From Vandiemenella viatica (Eukaryota > Arthropoda > Insecta > Orthoptera > Morabidae): a DNA stretch of 64,000 nucleotides. The notes beneath the pieces were generated by a model, which did not search any database, was not told where the DNA came from, and saw nothing but the letters and a program-made list of their open reading frames with translations. Positions 1 to 11,093 of this stretch are shown here, piece by piece (position 1 is the first letter of the stretch; the number at the start of each line of letters is the position of its first letter). Location of the stretch: positions 109,730,095 to 109,794,094 of the forward strand of contig CM061920.1 in the NCBI GenBank assembly GCA_031002005.1, written 5' to 3'. Both the position numbers and the translations under genes were made by a program.

Positions 1-1494
1 TGGATCCTCCAGAAGATGGCATACTAAACCATTGTATCGGATGTAGGACTGCCAGTTCCTTTCCTCTGGGACCTACAATTTAATTTAGATTCCGAACCAC
101 AGAACACCCCAGCATAGTTCATAAGATCAAATACAAATCTTAAAAATTCTTGCCCCCACCGGGATTTTGAACAATGGATTGTAGCCAAAAATTTTTGAGA
201 GCTAGCATAGAAACCACTTTTTTCCCCACTAATTACATTTGAGTTGTCAGACCGCTCTATATTTGTTATGCATTCAATATATTTCCTTCCTACTTACATA
301 AAATGTTTTAGAATTAAACTAGTAGTATTTAATGATAACCGGTTACTGTGCAAAGTACAGCTAGTAGAAAAAAGTTAAATCGGGGTTGAAATACGGCTAG
401 CTGCTTCCTTGGCACTTTTAAGAAAAAGTGTACCTGAAAGCCGTTAAAATATGTAACAAATGTTGTAATTACCACCAAAACATATGATTATGCACATTAC
501 TGCCTATGCATTAATAGACATCTTGAGCAGTCTGTGACATTTTTATAGTCAGAATTTGCTTGTGGCAGCTGTTTTCTTTACTCAGAATCAACTAAGCATC
601 ATTCTGGTCCATGTTGGCATTTCAACCTAAACACAACCATATTAGGCACATTGCTGACTTAGCGGCAATAGACGTCTCAACCCGCCTGTGATGTTATTAT
701 AGTTAGCATTCGGTACTGCAGCCAACTTGTTTACTCAAAAACCATGATACACTATAGAATATTAGTCTTCATGCAGGTGCAGGCTGCATTTAAACCTAAA
801 CACAAGGTCCGTTAATACAGCTCCTTGAAAATCAACACATCATGGTAACGATGGCTGCTACATACTGGGTAATACTGATCGTAACCCGACAATTTGCATA
901 CACCCGACTTCACGTACACTTTTTATTGAATACTAATGCCTAAGCAGTGCAGTAATCACATTTTCATTATGAAATAACAATTTTTTTCTACTGGCCATAC
1001 TTTGCGCAGCACCGTGATAACCACTTTTTACAAATCAGTAATATTGATGTTTGTGTTAAATACACATGTGGTCAAAAAGTAAAAGATGATTACATTATAA
1101 CTATTAATATTATTTTCAAAGAAGTTTTGTAAAGTAAAGAATCACTCTCACAAAGCCAATTTTTTAAATATCTTCTTTCTAAATGTTTTGCATGAGTCAG
1201 CTAGTATACAAGGCTTCATATGCATTCTGAAGCTAATAGTTGTTCGTAACAACCAAAGATAAAATCCTAGACACAACGTGGCATTATAATATATATTTTT
1301 AAGTTTGAAAAAAAAAAAAAAAAAACATTTTGACCAAACCAGTACCTATTTTTTAAATATCTACTTTTTAAATTGTTTTGCAATTATACTGGTAGTGCTA
1401 GTATTCCTACGAAGAAATGTATGCAAGAAATGTTTGTTTAAATATAAGAGTTCCTTGAAACCAAAGAGAAAATATTAGTAGGCTTCTTGGTACT
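1..1494. other. Intronic or upstream sequence without recognised exon
   Basis: This AT-rich stretch precedes the first recognised Mrtf exon and is presumably intron. I see no long open frame with protein-like composition. It contains an A run at 1308-1325 and otherwise only low-complexity AT-rich sequence. Confidence 0.5.
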
Positions 1495-1655
1495 TGAATC
1501 GTCTACAAGATGGTGTTAGAGCTGTTTTCATGATACCAATAGCAAAATTGTTTGTATTTTGTAAAATTGGGTTTTTATAAACCTAAAAAGCAAAATATTA
1601 TCTAAATATGAAATTTCATCCAAATCGTTAGAGCCGTTTCTGAGATCCAATATAT
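1495..1655 (+). mobile_element. 3' tail of an RTE-like non-LTR retrotransposon (copy 1)
   Basis: The segment ends with the block aaatttcatccaaatcgtta followed by gagccgttt and then a TA-rich microsatellite. This is the layout of the 3' tail of RTE-type LINEs and their dependent SINEs. A second, diverged copy lies in the opposite orientation at 60960-61165, and the two share sequence over about 150 bases, including the 'gtctac.agatgg.gttagag' part upstream. No coding part is present. The assignment to RTE rests on the tail motif alone. Confidence 0.5.
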
Positions 1656-1690
1656 ATGTGTGCGTGGAGGACTTTCCCGGCGTACTGAAG

Positions 1691-1852
1691 CAATGTAGTC
1701 TTCACGGGTGTGCAGCCGGATGGTGTTTTGAAAACACGACGTTTCGACAACCAGCTCGTTTGTCGGAAACCTGATGAAGACAACCGAGCTGGTTGTCGAA
1801 ACGTCGTGTTTTCAAAACACCATCCGGCTGCACACCCGTGAAGACTACATTG
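1691..1852 (+). repeat. Near-perfect inverted repeat with hammerhead-ribozyme-like core
   Basis: The two 74-base arms (1691-1764 and 1779-1852) are reverse complements with a single mismatch and a 14-base spacer, so the transcript would fold into a long hairpin. On the + strand the centre reads CTGATGA (1771-1777), then a 7-bp stem (1779-1785 with 1791-1797), then GAAAC (1798-1802). This is the spacing of hammerhead catalytic-core strands. Penelope-like retroelements are known to carry hammerhead motifs at their ends, and the GAAACGTCG string recurs beside the Penelope-like remnant near 42.5 kb. The block is flanked by the direct repeat gatccaatatatat (1644-1657 and 1852-1865), which may be a target-site duplication or part of a TA microsatellite. 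Stem I does not pair cleanly next to the core, so activity is uncertain. Confidence 0.6.
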
Positions 1853-2125
1853 ATCCAATATATATATATATATATACAAGAATTGCACGTTTAAAGTTAT
1901 AAGATTAGACATATGCTCTTGAACAATTTTTTATATCCATGAGATATTTGTTAAACTTGTATATTTCTAAGGAGATTCTCTTTTATATTCTTAAACATAC
2001 AAATGAAATTGTTTAAATTAAATCAGCATGTGACCCTTTATGAGAGTTATGATGTGTTATATATTGGCAGTTGCATGCAACAAAATGTTAAAAGTATTAT
2101 TTCTAACCTTTTTTTTTTCTGACAG

Positions 2126-2412
2126 GTTGTCAACGCTAAAGCAAGTCTAGCTGCCTTCCTCCAAAATCAGAATAACCAGCATCAGCAAGGCAGCAGTAAT
2201 AACAACAACAGCAGCAGCAGCAGCAATAATAGTAATAACAGCACTGTTATCAACAATAACAACATCAACAACTGCATCAGCAACCAATCACAGCAACCAC
2301 GACGGAGCATTGTGTTGGATCAGCAGCAGACAGCATTAGTGTTAAATCATATCAACTTGCAAAAGGTGGCAGCGGCATCAGTGAATGGTGTGACTCCTGC
2401 TGGTCACCATAG
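2126..2412 (+). CDS. Mrtf: Mrtf internal coding exon, Gln/Ser/Asn-rich region
   Basis: This is a coding exon of a myocardin-related transcription factor, the actin-regulated coactivator of SRF. It is preceded by a T-rich tract and ttctgacag and followed by gtaata. Frame 1 is open throughout (95 codons plus 2 bases). It begins VVNAKASLAAFLQ, continues through a Gln/Asn/Ser low-complexity stretch encoded by CAG, AAC and AGC repeats at about 2170-2290, and ends with LNHINLQKVAAASVNGVTPAGHH. The RPEL, SAP and leucine-zipper domains of the family are not in this window and would lie upstream. Joining the 2413 donor to the next exon gives a frame that stops at 4350. An internal donor at 2388 (AATG then gtgtga) would instead join in frame, so the 3' boundary is uncertain. 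Identity comes from linkage to the downstream exons rather than from this exon alone. Confidence 0.65.
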
Positions 2413-3244
2413 GTAATATCCTGAAATAGAATACATTTCAGAGGGATACTAGAAACACATTATTAAATGATTTATTTATTATAATATCCTATTATTTTTC
2501 CTTATACTTTTTTTTTCCTCTGAAAAATGAAAAGTTCAGTTATTTTGAATAATAATGTTTGCATTTACATAAAGGCTGTTAGCAACACTTGTCAGAATAT
2601 TTTTTATTCTCAACTAAATTAAACAGTCCTGATCATGGTAGACATGTCAGAATATTGTTTATTTATTCTTAATTAAAGCACTAGTACCGAGTATGAGGCC
2701 ATCTTGAAGTATCACGACAACACATTTAAGATAATATAAACTATTACTACTACTTCTGCCAATCAGAACTTCTATCTTTAAAATTAAATGAACACTGTCA
2801 TCAAATGGTTATTGAAAAAAGTATTTTATTATTCCCACTCTTTAATGAACCAAACGCACAAAATAGTCCAACCATCAACTGGTATTGTTAAGTAAGTTTT
2901 GGTACATCACAAATAGTTATGAAGATCTGCAGATTGCAGGTTCTTTAGCCAAATGAGAAATGTCCATACAAACTACCCCTCATTCACTTCAGTTCAGCAC
3001 ATGAAGCAATTTTCTTTAATCACTCTATCTAGCCACAACTATACAGTCCACTATACGTGATGATATTTTCATTTATCCATCAACACAGTTTGTTCCATTG
3101 ACATGACTTGGCTAATCAACATTAGTTTATCTCTGTGTAATTACAAGTCAACATACCGCATTATATGAAACTTTATCACTGTATGATTTTATATATATAG
3201 TAACAATGAAATCAAGACGCTAAGTAGGAATCAAATTAGGATAG

Positions 3245-3475
3245 GGAAATGAGCCACCACTTACCTTTAGATGATGGATGTTGAGCACGAACACACAGAA
3301 AAGACACAATTTTTCGGGATAAACCCTTCGTCAACGGGAGAACATTATGAGAGGAGGTTGCAGCTGGAGACTGCCTCACGGAAAGATCGTCAGTCAGGAA
3401 AATGGTGGGGGTAAATTCAAACATCGGAAAAGTAGAGGGGCAGTGAATCAATTAATACCCGGGCATAGATATATA
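3245..3475 (-). mobile_element. Penelope-type 3'-end fragment with hammerhead-like motif
   Basis: On the - strand this region contains TGACGAAGGGTTTATCCCGA followed by AA (3312-3334). That is a short GGG/CCC stem flanked by GACGA and CGAAA, then 'tctttt.tgtg.gttcgtgctcaaca' and a segment ending in ggtaagtggtggc. The motif layout recurs in arthropod repeats that I associate with Penelope-like element ends. Two bases of the CTGATGA core differ, so a functional ribozyme is unlikely. A 71-codon open frame covers the segment but shows no domain. Confidence 0.4.
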
Positions 3476-3666
3476 TCCAAACTAACCTCTGGTCGGTGAG
3501 AAGATCAAAATATAATTAGAACTAAATATGAAAAAAATTATATAAAATATTATACAATTACAAATTAAAATAATAATAATAATTTTTATGAAGTAAACAT
3601 CACCTAATGTTAGTGGTGGTTCAATATAGGTACTGGAAAGAGGATTTAAAAAAGGTTAAACATATG

Positions 3667-3692
3667 TAATAATAATAATAATAATAATAATG
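3667..3692. repeat. AAT trinucleotide microsatellite
   Basis: About eight uninterrupted TAA/AAT units lie within the Mrtf intron. Confidence 0.9.
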
Positions 3693-4219
3693 ACCGGGTG
3701 TTATCTCAAGTTGAGACCAGTTGGTTGCCTTGTGCCAAGTTTGTACTGGTAGGCAAGTTCCCACCTTCTGAGTTTAGAGAAACTGCTGCTATTAGGGAGA
3801 AGTCTGTATTACTGACAGAGACTGACAATCCAAGTCCATATAGCAATATCAATCTGTGGCTATCGATATCACTTTTGTACATCTTTGAACGATATGACAT
3901 ATTAATTAAGTAAAAAATGACAAAAATTAGGTGGGCCTTGAATCTGTACATGACACACTGTGTAAACAATAACATTCTTTATGTTCTGAAATATGTGATT
4001 AATCTTTTTAAGATGTGCTTGTTTTATGTGATAATTGAAAGGTTAGTCTTCAACAAAATACCCACAGGAAGTGATATAATTTTCCACCTCATTATTAAAA
4101 CCATTATAACCTATTATATAATCTTACAACTGCTCATAAGTTTTATGATAGAAATTTACTAAAATTTCCAACTCAATAAATGTGATCTTCAGTAAAAACT
4201 ATGTTATTGTTATTTTTAG

Positions 4220-4395
4220 GACAGCGTCATTGCCAAACTTTCTGGGATCATTTATTACACAAACAGGCTCAACAAACAGATGGTGCTGTCAAATTAAGTG
4301 TGGGTCGTGGCATTACTGGGGAAGCCACGGCTACAGCTTTTATTATTCCTAAGGTTCCACCACCACACTATGAAGAGGCAACTAAACATATCAAG
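4220..4395 (+). CDS. Mrtf: Mrtf internal coding exon with PPPHYEEA motif
   Basis: The exon is bounded by ttatttttag and gtaatg. In the frame that continues into the last exon (phase 0 at 4395) it reads DGAVKLSVGRGITGEATATA, then FIIPKVPPPHYEEATKHIK. The PPPxYEEA segment is a recognisable element of the MRTF/myocardin C-terminal half, just ahead of the conserved 'LEILIKNGEL' block. Near its 5' end this frame reads GQRHCQTFWDHLLHK, whereas the frame continued from the 2412 exon end reads RTASLPNFLGSFITQ and stops at 4350-4352. Either the upstream donor is at 2388, or there is a 1-base indel around 4255-4290 in the genome or assembly. Confidence 0.75.
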
Positions 4396-5414
4396 GTAAT
4401 GTAGTGAAGTATTTTTTATTCATTTTAGGTTGTCAGTTGATAAAAAAATTGTTTAGTTTTATTTATCCACTTTTTTTAAAAACTTAATGAGAATATAAAA
4501 AGTAAACTTATTACTTACCAAAGCTGAATGCAGAAAGGTTGCAACAAGAAAAAAATAATAAAATTATTACAAATCATGTGACCCAGTATGCAGTCCTATA
4601 GTGATGTCTTGCTGTAAATGCATTTACTAGTTTTAGAATTGCTCAATTGGTCAACAGTAACTCTGTTGCAATGTTAAATGTGTTTCATAGAGGTTAAAAT
4701 CATAAACAACCAAAGAGGACACAAACTGTTTTGGAAATTTTTTATTTTCACAGTTTATAATACCATTTCATGTGTGTTCTGATCAATTATATTAACATAT
4801 AATTTCCATGGTCAGTGCATACACTGTTAAAAGCTGTCATTCAGGTCAAACCAAATTTTTTACTTTACATTAAACCTTTCTGATCAGCATTGTTTGGCTT
4901 CCACAGAGAAAGCAATACACATACAGATTATACTATTCTTTCATAGTGAAACCAATCTGATCGAAAAAATTTCCCAGAGCAGTTGCTCTTAGCAATTCTG
5001 TAACCATATAATTAAATTTCAAGCATATTTTTGGTTTTTAATATTTCTGTATTCAAGATTAACATACTCCATTCTTTGATTCCCTTACCTTCCGAAAAAA
5101 AGTTCAAATTTGATGTTCATAGTTTTTCCCCGTTGCATATCATTCTTCATCAAATAAATGCTTACACCCGAACACCAATACTCTTATATGTCTCTAGCAT
5201 ATCCACTAGACTCTCTAACTGCTTCCTTCCTTCCATTGCCTCCCAAACTGGCTCTTATTCATGTCATTACAAAATTATTTCAACAGTATTTTCTACAGAA
5301 AATTCTTACAGCCCTGCTGTGGAAACCACACAATTAAATCTACACTTTCCACACTAAGATTGCATTCTTCCAGAAATAATATTATTTTTTAATATCTATG
5401 CTTGATGTCTTCAG
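4396..5414 (+). other. Mrtf intron
   Basis: The intron begins gtaatg and ends tgatgtcttcag. It contains no recognised repeat or coding exon. An open frame of about 108 codons at 5031-5357 lacks protein-family features and ends before the acceptor. Confidence 0.7.
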
Positions 5415-6158
5415 GAGGAAATCCCAACAGGAAAGCAGAAGCATGTGAAAAGCCAAATAGTTGATGATGTACTGGAGATACTCATAAAGAATGGAGAACT
5501 ACCACCAAGTGCAGCACAGGATCCAGCTACACCCACTTCTGGCCCCGGAGGAAGTAGTGTCGAGCCACCACAGTTCATTACTACAAATTCCACAATCTCA
5601 TCACCACCACCACCACCTCCACCTCCACTACCTCCTTCAGTGGATACAACAGATTTCAGAGATGAAGACTTGGATTTCCTGTTGGAAGAGGTAGCAAGAC
5701 CATCAGATACAGATGGTATTGACTCTGACTTAACGTTGGGTTTAGATCTTAGTGTACTGGACCCAACAGACTTTGGAGCTCTCGACTCTGATGCCGAAAT
5801 GGAGGTAGCTCATAATACAGAATCCGAATTGGTTACTGAATCTGCACAGCCCCCTGACGAGCTCATGGATGTGGATGTACCAGTCGATGTTGATGTTGGA
5901 AATGTTGATTGGTTAGATGAATTAGTACCATCCACTCCGATGACTTCAGATGTTGACATATTGTCACCATCTCGTGGTTCCTCCTTATTATCAGCACCGA
6001 CATCATATCTGGGGACTTCATCAGTTAGCAGTGGCACTGGGTATGATCCATTATTGTCTGATACTCATGACCCACTGGACTTATTCACTATGGAAGATGT
6101 TGACTTTAAAGTAAATGGTGAACTTGGGTCAGCTGTGCCATGGGATTTTGCCACGTAG
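5415..6158 (+). CDS. Mrtf: Mrtf terminal coding exon: conserved block and acidic activation domain
   Basis: This 247-codon exon joins the previous one in phase 0 and ends at TAG 6156-6158. Residues 13-33 contain SQIVDDVLEILIKNGELPPS, which matches the conserved 'DDLFDILIQSGE' block of MRTF and myocardin proteins. A proline run spans residues 64-74. The rest is strongly acidic, with spaced hydrophobic clusters such as EDLDFLLEE, DWLDELVP (about 164-171) and DPLDLFTMEDVDF near the end. This is the composition of the family's C-terminal transactivation region. MRTFs shuttle from cytoplasm to nucleus when G-actin falls and activate SRF targets; that is family knowledge, and only the activation half is visible here. 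The insect orthologue is Mrtf (also called mal-d in Drosophila). The family assignment is firm. A histidine-rich frame at 5491-5694 is only a shadow of the proline codons. Confidence 0.88.
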   Translation, partial: EEIPTGKQKHVKSQIVDDVLEILIKNGELPPSAAQDPATPTSGPGGSSVEPPQFITTNSTISSPPPPPPPPLPPSVDTTDFRDEDLDFLLEEVARPSDTDGIDSDLTLGLDLSVLDPTDFGALDSDAEMEVAHNTESELVTESAQPPDELMDVDVPVDVDVGNVDWLDELVPSTPMTSDVDILSPSRGSSLLSAPTSYLGTSSVSSGTGYDPLLSDTHDPLDLFTMEDVDFKVNGELGSAVPWDFAT

Positions 6159-8885
6159 CTACTAGTTCTCAAAGGCAGTCTTAAAAAAATAGGTATGGAC
6201 AGTCAGGTGAATGAAAAATACCTGTTATGACTGCAAAACATCCTTATAAAAATGACTCAGTGCTTTGGATGAAACATTTCATTTTGATGCTTCGATATAG
6301 GTATTTATATTTGTGAAAGTAGATTTTAGCTACAGGCTTGCCAGTGTTTGAAGTTTTTCATTTTGAAATTGTTTTGCCAATTTTTGACTTCCATTTTTTG
6401 GCTATGTCCTAGAAAGAGTCTAAAATGTACACCCAGTTAAATACTGATGAACTGCTGTGTTTGATTATCCGTGCGAACCAGTCATATTTTATGCTTTATG
6501 GTCTTTGTTGGTGCTACAAAGGCTCTTTCCTTAGACCTTTATATCGTTAGTGCTATAGAATTCTGCATTGATAAGGAATTTTTTGCAGCACTTATTCTAC
6601 CAGAAACAATGTTTTGTGAGTGTTGGTAAACCAACTCTTCTAACATAAAACTTTTCCGGTACTTAATACATTCGTATCATATTTGCAGAGCTCTTGTTTC
6701 CTTTGCTCATAGTAGTATATACGAGTGAATTATGATTTATTTTTCAAATAAATGAAAGCAGTTAGACGTGTGTTTAGTGTGCATATTTTCAGATATTATA
6801 GACAACTGAAGTGCTGTGTGTTCCTGTTATATTTGGTGCTTATTGTGAAGTGTACATTTGCTTATGTGGTGAAAGAAAGCTGGAACTGATATCCTTATTC
6901 CAGTGAAAATGTGCTCATTTTAACTGTTTTTGTATGCAAAATAGATGATATGAAGGCCCTAAACCTAAACTACCAGTAGTTTTTTTTATGTATTAAAACC
7001 ATGGCCAGATTATATTTGTCACCGAGTTTATAAATTTAAATGTCATAGTTTCTCACTCAGTATTTCACTTGTGGAGGACCTGTCAATTTTTCAAACAAGA
7101 AGCTAGAAAGGCAAAATGTTGCTATTTCAGCTTGTGGACTTGTGAGTTTATCATCTATGGTGCCAAACATGTTCACACAGCTAAATATTGGTGCAAAATG
7201 AACTGAAACGATCTGTAGTCCTGGGCATTGTTTCAGCAACCAGTTAACATTGTTCAGGTTTCCTGTATTGTTTCTTTGTGCAGTTTTTGAAACATATTGG
7301 TGTCAGCTGGTTGCATTCCTGACTAAAGGGCATTGCTCATATGTTAATACTTCATCTAAATTCAAAGTTGGGGCTCAACCTTGATTTCAGATGCTGTCTT
7401 GATACACTGTACTCATTATATTTCTTATTTGTTTTTAGTGACATTCCATGTACAAAATGAAGGATTTTTGCTCTTAGTCCTGGTCTTGCTCTGTTAAATA
7501 GTGCAATATCGTGGACAGACTGATGACTAAATGTTAGAACAATGCATTGTGAAAATGTTTAATCTAATTTTTCAAATTACTGAAATTTGATATTGAAGAA
7601 AGAAGTTTCTAATTTTATTGTATATTATTAGTTTAATTTTGTAGAATTGTTGTGTATATGTAATGATTTATCAGTTGTTTTCTTTGACGGAGTTTAAGAA
7701 TAAATCACATTTCTTTTATAAATCAGACATTGACTTTTTGAATAAATATGGCATAAGGATACTCTTCCAACCTTTATATTCATTTAATTCATAATATTAA
7801 ATATACATTCCAGAATGTCTGAATAAATTAACCACATAATGTTACGACAAATTTTCTAGTGTTCATTATGAACTCTCAACTAGTTACGTTTTGATAATTT
7901 TTCCTGCTGATATTTACTGTAGAGTTGTCTTGTACATTACTTTGTTTGAAAAATTATGTATGTCTTATTTCTGACATTGCAACTTGTCATCAGTCTGTCC
8001 CAAACATTAGTTTCTGTTTTCATTTCCAATTCTTAAATAGAAAGGAAATATTTCTTTAATGCTTTTATTTAACACATGCATCAAAGATTGGAGGATTTCC
8101 AAGAAACTGATGATTATATATATATGTATCTGCAAATCAAATATTTTTTTCTGTTTCTTGGCTGTTTAATTTACAATTTTTATGGAAGATGCTTTTTTTT
8201 CTTTAACTCATGTTCAAAGAAATTGTGGCGCTCCACGGATTTTAAATTTGGAATTTTCTTTCTTTCTTAAAAAAATAAACCTTTTCTAATAGTTACTGTT
8301 TTGTTTAACATTTATCACGAAAGTTTCTTTATATTAAGAAATCATTGTAAATTTATGTGCTTTTTCTTAACCTCTTGCAAGTTGGCTAAAAGCATAACTT
8401 CATCAATGTTTTTTGTACACTTTCAGGACCTAAAAGTTAGAATCGGGACCACTTGAAGGTGTCAAGACAGAATTGTTTGTAAAATTGCTGTTTGTTTTAC
8501 AGTTAAAAAAAAATCATGTGTGTCAGAGATTTTGTACAAATGCAGAGTAGATTTTATTTTGAGTAAGTGGATGATTGGATACATGGGAAGCATGGAAGAC
8601 TAATCCTCATTTCGTTAAATGATAAAATGTTTGGGTTGCAGTTTTTGTAAAAATAAATTGCTTAAAATGTTGATGTATATTTTTACCATGATTTTTCCCT
8701 CCTTCAGCTGGAATGATATTAAAACAAAAATAGTTTTTTCAACTTTATTTCATGGAAGGAGTTGTTACTGATTTCCCTTTATAAATTGTTTGTACAGGTT
8801 TGAAAAATGTAAATATTTTCACAGAAATGACCCTTGTAAATAGGGTTTTTTTGTGGTCTATGAAATAAAACTGAGCGTCAGTGAA
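6159..8885 (+). other. Mrtf: Mrtf 3' untranslated region
   Basis: The sequence after the stop codon is AT-rich and free of recognised transposons for about 2.7 kb, which suits a long 3' UTR. Several AATAAA signals occur (6747, 7699, near 7740, near 7820, near 8650 and 8864). The last is followed by a T/G-rich stretch and is the best candidate distal polyadenylation site; earlier ones may give shorter transcripts. The end point is inferred. Confidence 0.55.
8864..8869 (+). promoter_or_regulatory. Candidate distal polyadenylation signal AATAAA
   Basis: AATAAA in tgaaataaaactgagcg, followed within 30-70 bases by T- and GT-rich sequence, is typical of a cleavage and polyadenylation site. It is the last such signal in the uninterrupted stretch downstream of the Mrtf stop. 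Confidence 0.45.
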
Positions 8886-9779
8886 TTTTTATATTGTTTT
8901 CTTTACTTGCACCTTCTAATAATCTTGTCTTGTTTGATAGAACTACTTATAAAAGTGTACAAAGCTAAGTCCTTAGTGTACTTTATATGAGATAACTTCC
9001 TCACTGATAGTTTGAGAATATGTGACATTTACAATCTTGACTTAATCAGAATGTGGTTTACACATCATATATTCGGAACTAGAAAATGATGATCTGAGAT
9101 GGAGAGGAAAGAAGTTGATGGATTCTATTAGAAGGTGTAGCTTGAAATTTGTACATAAAAGGATAAATAAGTTTCCATCTTTAGATACCTGCTTGTGGTA
9201 ATAAAATACAGTGACCTTTGTGTTGGGAATTATAGGATGCACGTAAATGTTATGAGCTTTTTTCCTGTAAATTTTAAGTTGAGGTGTTTCAAGAAGTCAT
9301 TGGAATTTGTTTAATTGATTGCTCATACAGATTCAGCTGTATTATGTTTAAAGTGGTGGTTTTACTACTTATCTCCCACAATTATTTTTCTAGTTCCATT
9401 AGCAATTAATTAGTGCCAGATTTCATAGGAAACAAATGCCTTCCCCTTTAATTTGATCGTTAAAAATACAATCGGGCTAGATAGTGTTATTAGTTCCTAA
9501 ATAACTAATAATTTTTTTTGAAAATTCAAATGCATACCCTCTAATTCTTTTTAAATCACTGTAGCTTACTTACATAAGAAATTTTATCCTCCTAAGATGG
9601 CATTAACCGGTGCCGAGTTGACCAGAAAGTTTAAAAAATGCTTATTTTGACTATTTGATATGTGACTAAATCATTAAAATTCTGTATAATTCTGGGTTAA
9701 CTATGAAATCCAGACAAAAAAATAATACTTTATTTTTTAGTAAGACAAAAAGTATTAAAATTATGAGGGATATTTTCTT
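8886..9779. other. Intergenic sequence, nothing recognised
   Basis: AT-rich sequence between the presumed Mrtf polyadenylation site and the next recognisable element. No domain, repeat pair or RNA gene seen. Confidence 0.5.
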
Positions 9780-11093
9780 TTTAGGGTCTCCTTTTTATGG
9801 TGCGGTACAATTTTCAGTGTTTTTGCATGAAAATTGTTTCCGTTCTTCATCGGCTGAAATTAAACCATGAATCTCGTGAATTAATTTTACAGCCCTTTCA
9901 GCTGTGTTGTTCAGAAAATACCTTTCTTTTAGCCTATACAAAATTCGCAGTTTCTTCCTGAAGAACACTGCTTTAAATTTTCACCCAAGAAAACAAATGT
10001 TTGCTCTTTGCGGATATAAATTCACCATGGTTTTTCCTAAAACAAAATGAGGCAAGCATTGATCAAGTTGCATAAGATACAAAATAATGTACAGTGTACA
10101 TAAAAGCTAATTTTGCAAACCATACAAAATAGAGCAGTATATTTCTGCCATCAAAGAAGTGTACCTTTCAAAGAAGTCAAATGTACTCTCCTTTTCTAAA
10201 TTACGTACCATTTTGCGTTCCTTGCTCAGTTAAGTTGAAAACTAGGGAAACTATCTTGAGTGAATAAATGGCTCTTGCCAAACATCACGTTTGATGCACT
10301 GCACAAGGATGACTTATTTTCAGTTCTTTGCCACTATCCCCATCCAAAAATATAACTCGTAGCTCAATTAGTTCTCTGTAGTCGTCTCTCACGAAGGATT
10401 TTTGTATTAATTCAGTCAAATAGAAATGTAGCAATACTCCATTTGTGTATCATTAAAAAAAAATTTCAGAGTACTTATATATTGTATTTGATGCAGTCAT
10501 ACAAAAAAGTATCAACTTTCTTTCTAATATTTGCTCCAGAAGTGCCCAGGCATCATTGAGACGACCTATGTTAGATGCAATTGTGTCTCATTCTGTGCTT
10601 TATCACTTACTCGAGCATTCAGGACAACTTACTTTGGTCTTTAGCACAAGAAGTAGTTTCCTATTACGAAAGTAATACGAGATACGAGTGGCAGTCGTTT
10701 TTCTTTGGAACTTCTTATGCCCAGACCAGACAACTTGCCATTCCACTGAAACATCACTACTTGGGACATGTAATTTTAAAATCATTTATTATAGCTTCTG
10801 CTCATTCCTTCCTTTTTGTGTCCTCATTCGTTGAATGGAAGACTTGTTTGAAGAAAAATCATCAATGCTAAGTCTAAGTGCCACCACGATAACTTGAAAA
10901 CGTAAACTGAATCTCTTCCACTTAACTGACATCTATCCAATGCAGCTATTAATTTAGGAGTAATGATATCTTTTCTTCTGCACTTGCCAACAGTTCCTAA
11001 TTGTATTATTTCAGGTGGATTTGTTAAATGCTCTTCCTGATGTTCTCTGGAACTAAACAATGTTTTGTTAAGTTGTTCGGATAGCATCAACAA
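9780..11093 (-). pseudogene. Decayed copy of an uncharacterised multicopy invertebrate gene family
   Basis: Read on the - strand, successive frames spell parts of one protein type in the right order. They are ITPKLIAALDRCQLSGRDSV near 10920-10990, then LKLHVPSSDVSVEW near 10770, SNIGRLNDAWALLEQILERK near 10510-10575, DDYRELIELRVIF near 10370, LARAIYSLKI near 10270 and ERAVKLIHEIHGLISADEER near 9840-9900. I recognise this order (ALDR...RDSV, a short V-W-GKLLP-like block, the 'SNTGRLNGA..LLEQ' block, 'MAKAIYSLKI', 'DEEQKQ') from proteins of unknown function that are amplified in many arthropod and cnidarian genomes. Several frameshifts and stops separate the blocks, so the copy is dead. The family may be a mobile element or a domesticated one; its biochemical role is unknown to me. 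It lies just beyond the Mrtf 3' end, on the opposite strand. Confidence 0.55.

Larger units (their letters stand above)
2413..4219 (+). other. Mrtf intron
   Basis: The intron begins gtaata and ends in ttatttttag. It holds a Penelope-type repeat fragment on the - strand (3245-3475) and an AAT microsatellite (3667-3692). No additional exon is evident. The open frames at 3698-4162 are AT-rich and show no protein-like features. Confidence 0.6.

Noticed and set aside
5491..5694. Histidine-rich open frame overlapping the last Mrtf exon
   Set aside because: It is the +1 frame of the proline-coding CCA/CCT repeats. The Mrtf frame carries the conserved residues.
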